A stretch of DNA of 11,529 nt from Tannerella sp. (GTDB taxonomy: Bacteria > Bacteroidota > Bacteroidia > Bacteroidales > Tannerellaceae), in assembly GCA_031262895.1 (NCBI GenBank), contig JAISGW010000089.1:1-11529 (forward strand), given 5' to 3'. Positions 5,277-11,529 of this stretch are shown here, piece by piece (position 1 is the first letter of the stretch; every line of letters starts with the position of its first letter). The translations under genes were made by a program, and so were the position numbers. The notes below the pieces were generated by a model. It saw nothing but the letters and a program-made list of their open reading frames with translations. It was not told the DNA's origin and did not search any database.

Positions 5277-6329
5277 ATGCCGAACGACAAGCATCAGATA
5301 AAAGCCTTTGCTTTACATTTAGCCTTGATTCTCGCCTTTCTCCAAATAGGCACCGCTTGTATCAATGAAGACTTGAGCGGCTGTGGACAAGGGCCTGTCA
5401 AAAAAGAGAATGAACTTGTCATCAAGTTGCAAATCCACTGGGACGGTTATTTGCCGCCCCAAATTCCCCAAGGGATGCTGATCAACCTGCAGTCGCTCAC
5501 GCCTCATTACACCGGTTACGGCCGTGATTACGTGAACGGGGCAGCATTTGTCAAATATCTTTTATTACCGGAGGAGACTTCGCATCTCGTCATGGCGTAC
5601 AATTATTACGATTGCGAGAAACTTTCTTTCTTCAACGAAGACAAGCAAAGTATTGAAGCCCGTTGTCCGGAAGGCAAGCGCAACACCTACGAAAAGCTCA
5701 TCAAGCAGGGCTTGGCACCCGACGAGCCTTTGATTACGGAACCCGACCGCTTGCTGGGTGCCCATCTGCGGCCTTTCGAGGTGGACAGGGAAAAAGCCAT
5801 CAACGACACCTTGTATTTGAACCTTTATCCCGACAGCCTGTCGCGCGAATTTACCTATTGTATCCGCAACTTGACGGGCATGTCCAATTTGTCCGCCAAC
5901 GGCATACGCATTTCCCTTTCCGGCATGGCCGGTTCCTATTGGCTTGCTCAGCCTTCGCCGGCCAAAACACCCTCGACCCTCTTGATCGAGAATATAAACA
6001 TCAAGGCGGTAGCCGGAATTGGTGACCTGAGCGGTGCATTCTATTCTTTCCCCCCCGTCGAAGGCGTTAAACAAATGCTCTGCGTGGAAACCCTTTCAAA
6101 AGGCGGCGTCTACGGACATGCCTTTTGGGACGTCAGCTCCCAAATAGCAGAATCCATGGCCGACCGTGAGGGCAAGCTGAAACGCGACGGCTACGACATC
6201 CTCATTTATAATTCCGAAAAAGAACTCCCTGCCATTCCACTCCCCCCGAAAGACGAGGGCAGCAACAATGAAGATGACGGTTTCAAAGTAGACGTAGGCG
6301 ATTGGAACGACATCGAGTTGGATTTATAA
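5277..6329 (+). CDS. FimB/Mfa2/DUF5119-like fimbrial anchor lipoprotein
   Basis: This 350-residue protein is a predicted outer-membrane lipoprotein. A basic start (MPNDKHQIK) is followed by a hydrophobic segment at about 9-26 and a lipidation cysteine at C28 (IGTAC, a relaxed Bacteroidota lipobox). The mature N-terminus CINEDLSGCG resembles the CxxxEDLSxC start of Mfa2/FimB-type fimbrial anchors, and the end (FKVDVGDWNDIELDL) resembles DUF5119-type proteins. By family knowledge these cap or anchor fimbriae to the cell surface. I infer a surface or fimbria-related role, not a proven one, since no fimbrillin gene is visible. The frame opens at a TTG at 5265, but the ATG at 5277 is preferred. 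Four further cysteines lie at 36, 113, 130 and 195, plus one at 269. It appears to be a single-gene unit with its own upstream palindrome. Confidence 0.75.
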   Translation: MPNDKHQIKAFALHLALILAFLQIGTACINEDLSGCGQGPVKKENELVIKLQIHWDGYLPPQIPQGMLINLQSLTPHYTGYGRDYVNGAAFVKYLLLPEETSHLVMAYNYYDCEKLSFFNEDKQSIEARCPEGKRNTYEKLIKQGLAPDEPLITEPDRLLGAHLRPFEVDREKAINDTLYLNLYPDSLSREFTYCIRNLTGMSNLSANGIRISLSGMAGSYWLAQPSPAKTPSTLLIENINIKAVAGIGDLSGAFYSFPPVEGVKQMLCVETLSKGGVYGHAFWDVSSQIAESMADREGKLKRDGYDILIYNSEKELPAIPLPPKDEGSNNEDDGFKVDVGDWNDIELDL

Positions 6330-6364
6330 AAAACGCTTGCCGGCAGATTCCCATCTACCGGCAA
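6328..6364 (-). terminator. Shared terminator hairpin between convergent genes
   Basis: TTGCCGG at 6337-6343 pairs with CCGGCAA at 6358-6364. After one mismatch, AGAT pairs with ATCT around a TCCC loop. On the minus strand the stem is followed by GCG and six T (plus-strand A run 6328-6333), so it best terminates the large minus-strand gene. Its T tract overlaps the TAA stop of the plus-strand lipoprotein gene. On the plus strand there is no T tract, but the hairpin may still help end that transcript. Confidence 0.7.
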
Positions 6365-6395
6365 ACTCAGAACATACAAAACTAAAAAAATTGTG

Positions 6396-9300
6396 CTATA
6401 TGCTATTAGCCAATATTTTCGTGCTACGCCCGTCGTTGACAAGGATAAGCGCGTCCTTTAATCGGGAATCGGACAAGCTTATGCGGGTATCCGTCACTTC
6501 CGTTTGATAGAGGAGCTGCCCCCTTACATTATATATATACAAGTTCGTGCCGGGATGCAGGCCGTCCACTACAATGCCGCCTTGATAGGATACAGCACGG
6601 AAGGGCGACGACACCTCCAATTCTTCCGCGCCCGTGGTGACACCCTTGCCCGTATAGACGAAGCGCAGGCTGAAGCGGTCATTCGTCTCGCCGGCTTTCG
6701 CCAAGGTAAAGGCATAGTTGCCGTTCGAAGGGGTCAATGCGGTTTCCGTTCCCTTCTTTTTATCGCTCAGGTAAACATCAAAGCCGAAGCTGTCCAAGCC
6801 GGTAAAGGACAAGGTCGCCTCGCCGGGAGATTTCGCATTCAAGCCCAATGGCACCGTCGTCGAAGCGAAATCGTTCGAACTGTTCATCAGCAAGGGCTTT
6901 TGATTTGTATCCAAGGTATAAAGCGCCAAGGGAAGAGCATCGTAATTTACGAGGGGAAGGTCGCGGCTGTCGGCGCCGGCGGAGGCTTCCAAGTCGTAAG
7001 CCAAGGCTGCGGAAGCGGAAGCGGCACCTTCCTTCAGCGTGATTTGCAGCAGGCCGCCCGTAAGTAGATTGGCCGCCCTGAGCGTATAAGAAGCGGAAGG
7101 CTTCGTCGTAGTAAACGCAGGCGACATCTTCAATTTGCACAAGCGTTCCGTGCCAAGACCAGCCGTCTTGGCAACGAGGAAGGATTGCAAGGGTGGAATC
7201 AACCCGCCCGACGACATCTTGCTGTCCGGGTCGGAAAGCAGGTAGCGGCCGTTCGTTCCGCCGAGCACAGCCACGAAGCCGTCGTTCACATTACCGTTCC
7301 AGATATAATAACCCTCCCGGATACTGTCGGCATTGGCCGCATAGAAATCCGAGAAATTCAAATAAGCCAGATAGGGATTGACCACTTGCACCAGCGACAT
7401 GCCGGCATTGTCGGCCAGCGGCATATCAAATTGGCCGGAAGTATCCAGCGTCTGCCCGTCGGTGACGAAACGGCCGGCTTTGTCGCGGGACAATGGCCCG
7501 GAGACTGTTCCCGTACCGTCTTCGTAAGTCGTATTGGATTTTGGGAAGCACAAGCTGCTGTCGCGATTTTCCGAAGTAGGTGTGAACATGAGATTAAAGG
7601 GCACGAAGGGAGAGAGGGGCAAAGATACCGACCCGAGGGAAGCGGTGAAGGTATTGGTTGCCGCAAGGCCGCCCTTATCCAGATGCTGGAAGAGGCTGAG
7701 CCGGAAATCGCTCCAACGCGGTGCGCCGGAAACAGGGTCTGTGAAATGGTAGTCGCCGGAATACATGTCGAGAAGAGGAGCCGACCACATCAGGTAGCGG
7801 CCCTTTTCTGAAGGCTTGAGCTTAAATTTCACCCGAGCGGCGCGGTAATTCAGCCGTTGCGGACTTTTCAGCATGGCCCGGTCTTGCAAGTCGATGTCGC
7901 GACAATAGGCCGAGTCCGTCAATTCCGGATAATTGTCCACGTTGGAAGGAATCGTCACGTTGCTGCAGGATGTCGGCGCATAGTCCACCGGCATTTCGCC
8001 GTCCTTGGACACCAGCACCCAATTGCCGGGATTGCCCCAATCGTTATTGACCTGTCCCGTCCAGCGCAGTGCTTCGCCCGTGCCGCCGTCAATTTTTCTA
8101 ATGCTCAGCCTTCCCTGCGGGAAATACTGGCCTTGCAGACTGTCGTCCGCGAAGGAGGCCGTGACTTTCGGCTCGACCATGTAGACGGAATCGCCCGAGG
8201 CGAAGCCGAAGGAGATGTGGCGCAGGGAATCCGTTTGCAAATAAGTGCTGCTGTCGGCCATAAACCAGCGGAAGACCACGCCTGCGGGTTGCGCCTTGAG
8301 GCGCAGCTCGTATTCGGGGGAACAGGTGGCCGCCCCGTCTGCGAATTGCAAGACGTAAATGTAAGCGGTCTGTATATCCACCTTCGTCGTTCCGTCGTCA
8401 GGGTCTTCGAAGATGACCCTGTATTGGAAGGAATCGATGCTGTTCACCAAGCTTTGTGGTTGCAGGCTCCGGTAATTCACCTTCAACTTGTCGCCCTTGC
8501 CGAGGAGGGTCAGGCGGCCGGCCGTCGGTGGCCTGTAAATGACAAGGCTGTTCAACGTGTGCTTTGCCGTATCGTCAAGCAGTGTCCAAGGGTAATAGCT
8601 GTCGGGTAAGATGTCGTTGGCGAGCAGGTCAAGCGTCACGGACTGATAAGCCTGTACCGTGGCCAGGTCGGGCAGGAGCTGTGCTTTGGCAGCGATGACG
8701 GCATTGTCGCTCCAGTCGCAATCGCGAAATTGGGAAGAGGCCACACCCACGCCTTTGTCCGGTTCGGAAGGCTGGGTATCGTCGTTGATGCCGTAGCGCC
8801 ACACCCAGGTGCCGGTCGAGGCGTTGCTGTTGTCGCCGAGGCGGAGCAGGTAAATCCCGTTCAGGGAGACGCTGCCGAGGGCGAAAGTGCCGCCCTGGTT
8901 CTTATCCAGCATCGGAAGGCTCAGTCGCACTTCGCCGTCGGTCGTGCCGGGGCTGTTGGCCTTGACGGCGGAAGTCAGATAGCGGTCCGTTCCGGCCAGG
9001 AAGCATTGACCCAGCGTAAGGGTGCCCACATAATTGGCTTCCGAGGCCAGCCCGTTCTTATAAATGGCAACCGGCGTGTTGACCGGCAAGTCCGCCAAGG
9101 CGCCTTCCATGTTGCCGACCGTAAAGCTCAGGGTGTCGTTGCCCGAGACCGTGCCTGAGATTTCCGGCTTGGCCCCGTCGCCGCCCTCAGGCCCTACCAG
9201 ATAGCCTTTGTTGTAATATACGACCGGCTCGTACATCCTGCCGTATGCAGTAGTCAAGACGTCGGAGAACTTGGTGGCCTGGAGGAGGGTGCCGTTGAAG

Positions 9301-11529
9301 GGTTGGTATCCGCTTATCAGCTCCTCGTCGGCCTCTCCCTCATGAATGAGGCGCAGATAGGTATACTGCAGCCTGTCTACTGCCGGATAAGTCGAGCCGG
9401 AAGCCGGCCGGGGCACTTGCAGGTCGGCCTGTACCTTGAAGGGGTCGTACATGAACTGGTTCCAGAGCGGCAAGGCCGGGGCGAACTTCTCCTTGCTGGA
9501 GCCTACGGCGTAAATGAAGCCGTAGTCATTGGCGCCGCCGACGTCGTTGTACCCCATGACTATCATATCGGCCGAGGCGTCGTTGTCGATGTCGGCTATC
9601 ACCGGATATTCAAAGCCCGTGAACGAACCTACCGGCTGGCTGAAAAGGATGATGTCCGGGCGGTTGTAAGCGGCCGTCGGAGAGCCGGAGCTGACATAAT
9701 TGGCGGCCACGTAAGGGACTAAGGCCTTGATGATGCGCAATTTCGTCTCGTCGCGGTAACAAATCTCCTGCATGCCGTCGTTGTCGAAATCGAACATGGT
9801 AAAGCCCGTATCGACCGAAGAATCATTATGCTCCATGACGAAGGAGACCTTCAGGCGTTTGTCGGCAACGGCGGCCGGCAAGGCGGCGCCTTCGGTCATG
9901 CCGGTTGTGTCGGCCGAGAAATCCCAGCTTACAGCGACGATGACACCGTTGCCGCTCGTGCTGCCGGTAGTAGGTATCCCGTCTGAAGCAATACCGGCGA
10001 CGTTCGGGTGGACAGCGATATTCGAGCGGTTAAGCACGCCGCTCAAGATGGCTATTTCAGGCGCGTAATGCTTGCGGCCGCCGGCATCGAACTGATACTT
10101 GCCGTCAATGTCGCCTATATAAACGTAGGAGTTGTTGCCCGTGCTGCCTTCCGTCAAGGGCAAATCCACCTGCTCCATCAAATAGGGCGCAGGCACCGCG
10201 TTCCTGACGACACGGCCCGAAGCGTCTTTCACGGAAAAACCGGGGTTCCAAACGCTGACGCGCAACAAGGAGGCGCTTTGCCTTGAGACGGAGACTACGT
10301 CGGGGAGGCCGTCGTCATTGATATCGACCACGCCCGTGCGCCCGTCGGCCACACGGCCGGAGAAGTCCAAGGTCCGGTAATTTCCCGTGCCCAGGTCTAT
10401 TTCGTAATAGATTTTGCCGCCCGCCACGAGGTCGTACTTGCCGTCGCCGTCCATATCATGGACATAACTGAAGTTGATCCATCTATCGGCATTGGCGCGC
10501 CAGCCCGTCCCTCCGTCCATGCCCGCAAAGGCATCCGTGCCGAGGATGCCGAGGGTGGCTTTCAGGGCGCCGGTCGTCGCGTCGTAAATATGGTTGTAAA
10601 CCACGACCTCGGCCGTCCCGTCGCCGTCCATGTCGGCCACCTGCGGGATGGGTTTGTAATAATTCAGCAGGGTGGAACCGTTCGCATCGGCGTAAGAGGT
10701 CGTGCTTTTCCATATTTCCTTCAGCCCGGTGATGTTCCGTCCGGCATCCAGCACGACCTCGTAGGAGGCGAGCTGCTGGCTGTAGGAAGCGTCGCTCGTG
10801 ACGGCCGGGTTGCCGTAGCTGCCCGTGTAATTCACGCCGTAAGCAACGATGATTTCGCCGAGGCCGTTCCGGTTGGCATCGACTAAGGCGAAATGACTGG
10901 GCGAACCGTGGTAGCCGCCGGTCAGGGTGTTCGAACGGTTGTTCCAGCGCATCGGCAAAGTGTATTTAAGCACCCGTTTCCCCGTCCGGCCGTCGTAAAT
11001 GTAGATGTATTCCACGTCCGACCTTTGGTCGGCGCCGTAACCGCTGACGCCGTCATGCGTCCCCTCGGCCACAATTTCCGGATAGCCGTCGCCGTTCAAG
11101 TCGCCCACCAAGGGAATAGAGAAACCGTAAAGGCGGTCGTTGCCGTTGACGCCTCCCGCCACCTGGTCGCCTTCGGGCACCACGTAGGGCTTAATGGCCG
11201 TATAGGTGGCATTGTTCAGGTAAGCCCCGGTGATAAACTTATAGACGGGAGAGAAGGTGACGGGAGTCATGCGGCCGTAGCAATCCGCGACGGAAGGTTC
11301 CACATAGCCGGGAGGCAAGGGGGCGGGCGGATTCCAGAGGCTGTTGTCGTAAACGAAGGTCCTGACGGGGAAGTCGGCCGTATGCGTGAAACCGTAAACA
11401 TCCTTGGCCGTGACCGTGACGGTGACGGTGTCGGCCAAACCTTCCGCCTCGGAAATGGCCTTGGGCCGGAAGGTGATGATACGGGTATCCGCCACGTCCA
11501 AGCCGACCGTGCCGTTGCGCAGCGTGGAA
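6396..11529 (-). CDS. Giant secreted FG-GAP/VCBS repeat protein with T9SS C-terminal domain (partial, N-terminus missing)
   Basis: At least 1,710 residues are visible; the frame is open to the right edge, so no start is in the window. Numbering from the leucine at 11501, a short beta-rich region comes first. A beta-propeller-like section follows (about 125-690) with seven or eight calcium-loop motifs: DLNGDG 134, DANRNG 208, DMDGDG 290, DMDGDG 349, DINDDG 393, DIDG 464 (degenerate), DFDNDG 571 and DIDNDA 637. After a linker, 948-1052 resembles cadherin-like domains (LLANDIL, FQYRV). A region around 1060-1110 resembles PKD-type folds. A module at 1146-1200 (WTGQVNNDWGNPGNW, VTIPSN, YPEL) recurs in Bacteroidota secreted proteins. 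The last 75 residues (LYIYNVRGQLLYQ, TRISLSDSRL, TKILANSI) look like a type A T9SS sorting domain. The likely site is the cell surface or outside; adhesion or carbohydrate binding is inference. No catalytic domain was recognised. Confidence 0.85.
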   Translation of the reverse strand, partial: STLRNGTVGLDVADTRIITFRPKAISEAEGLADTVTVTVTAKDVYGFTHTADFPVRTFVYDNSLWNPPAPLPPGYVEPSVADCYGRMTPVTFSPVYKFITGAYLNNATYTAIKPYVVPEGDQVAGGVNGNDRLYGFSIPLVGDLNGDGYPEIVAEGTHDGVSGYGADQRSDVEYIYIYDGRTGKRVLKYTLPMRWNNRSNTLTGGYHGSPSHFALVDANRNGLGEIIVAYGVNYTGSYGNPAVTSDASYSQQLASYEVVLDAGRNITGLKEIWKSTTSYADANGSTLLNYYKPIPQVADMDGDGTAEVVVYNHIYDATTGALKATLGILGTDAFAGMDGGTGWRANADRWINFSYVHDMDGDGKYDLVAGGKIYYEIDLGTGNYRTLDFSGRVADGRTGVVDINDDGLPDVVSVSRQSASLLRVSVWNPGFSVKDASGRVVRNAVPAPYLMEQVDLPLTEGSTGNNSYVYIGDIDGKYQFDAGGRKHYAPEIAILSGVLNRSNIAVHPNVAGIASDGIPTTGSTSGNGVIVAVSWDFSADTTGMTEGAALPAAVADKRLKVSFVMEHNDSSVDTGFTMFDFDNDGMQEICYRDETKLRIIKALVPYVAANYVSSGSPTAAYNRPDIILFSQPVGSFTGFEYPVIADIDNDASADMIVMGYNDVGGANDYGFIYAVGSSKEKFAPALPLWNQFMYDPFKVQADLQVPRPASGSTYPAVDRLQYTYLRLIHEGEADEELISGYQPFNGTLLQATKFSDVLTTAYGRMYEPVVYYNKGYLVGPEGGDGAKPEISGTVSGNDTLSFTVGNMEGALADLPVNTPVAIYKNGLASEANYVGTLTLGQCFLAGTDRYLTSAVKANSPGTTDGEVRLSLPMLDKNQGGTFALGSVSLNGIYLLRLGDNSNASTGTWVWRYGINDDTQPSEPDKGVGVASSQFRDCDWSDNAVIAAKAQLLPDLATVQAYQSVTLDLLANDILPDSYYPWTLLDDTAKHTLNSLVIYRPPTAGRLTLLGKGDKLKVNYRSLQPQSLVNSIDSFQYRVIFEDPDDGTTKVDIQTAYIYVLQFADGAATCSPEYELRLKAQPAGVVFRWFMADSSTYLQTDSLRHISFGFASGDSVYMVEPKVTASFADDSLQGQYFPQGRLSIRKIDGGTGEALRWTGQVNNDWGNPGNWVLVSKDGEMPVDYAPTSCSNVTIPSNVDNYPELTDSAYCRDIDLQDRAMLKSPQRLNYRAARVKFKLKPSEKGRYLMWSAPLLDMYSGDYHFTDPVSGAPRWSDFRLSLFQHLDKGGLAATNTFTASLGSVSLPLSPFVPFNLMFTPTSENRDSSLCFPKSNTTYEDGTGTVSGPLSRDKAGRFVTDGQTLDTSGQFDMPLADNAGMSLVQVVNPYLAYLNFSDFYAANADSIREGYYIWNGNVNDGFVAVLGGTNGRYLLSDPDSKMSSGGLIPPLQSFLVAKTAGLGTERLCKLKMSPAFTTTKPSASYTLRAANLLTGGLLQITLKEGAASASAALAYDLEASAGADSRDLPLVNYDALPLALYTLDTNQKPLLMNSSNDFASTTVPLGLNAKSPGEATLSFTGLDSFGFDVYLSDKKKGTETALTPSNGNYAFTLAKAGETNDRFSLRFVYTGKGVTTGAEELEVSSPFRAVSYQGGIVVDGLHPGTNLYIYNVRGQLLYQTEVTDTRISLSDSRLKDALILVNDGRSTKILANSI

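Noticed and set aside
7185..7811. Plus-strand frame of 208 codons opposite the giant gene, and similar ones at 7857-8609 and 9303-9722
   Set aside because: These are shadows of the large minus-strand gene, whose domains continue unbroken through them.

Overview
This window looks like chromosomal DNA of a Bacteroidota bacterium, most likely order Bacteroidales. Supporting signs are the gene order hisG-hisD-hisC with a long-form HisG, promoters that resemble the Bacteroides -7 consensus TAnnTTTG, a membrane-anchored AraC-type regulator, a FimB/Mfa2/DUF5119-type fimbrial lipoprotein, and a giant secreted protein ending in a type IX secretion system (T9SS) C-terminal domain. The species cannot be read from the sequence. 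The T9SS substrate suggests a Porphyromonadaceae/Tannerellaceae-like lineage, but that is inference.

Layout. Positions 1-2504 (minus strand) hold the start of a histidine biosynthesis operon: hisG, hisD (4-bp overlap) and the first 125 codons of hisC (1-bp gap), which runs off the left edge. Positions 2505-3418 are non-coding or doubtful. They contain a candidate hisG promoter, a strong intrinsic-terminator-like hairpin directed on the minus strand, a possible separate minus-strand transcript with a 141-codon unrecognised ORF, and a 19-bp inverted repeat pair in front of the next gene. Positions 3419-4501 (plus) encode a six-helix membrane protein with a C-terminal AraC DNA-binding domain.

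Positions 4502-5276 form a second long gene-free stretch, with a terminator hairpin, a degenerate 21-bp tandem repeat, a cruciform-like element and a palindrome next to a weak promoter-like sequence. Positions 5277-6329 (plus) encode the fimbrial-anchor-like lipoprotein. Convergent to it, 6396-11529 (minus) encodes at least 1,710 residues of a secreted calcium-binding FG-GAP/VCBS repeat protein whose N-terminus lies beyond the right edge.

How the parts may work together. The left part is ordinary amino-acid metabolism. The right part looks like an accessory cell-surface region: a membrane regulator, a surface lipoprotein normally paired with fimbrillins (none is visible here) and a very large T9SS-exported adhesin- or sensor-like protein. 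A regulatory link among these three genes is inference from proximity only. I found no tRNA, rRNA, CRISPR array, transposase or integrase.
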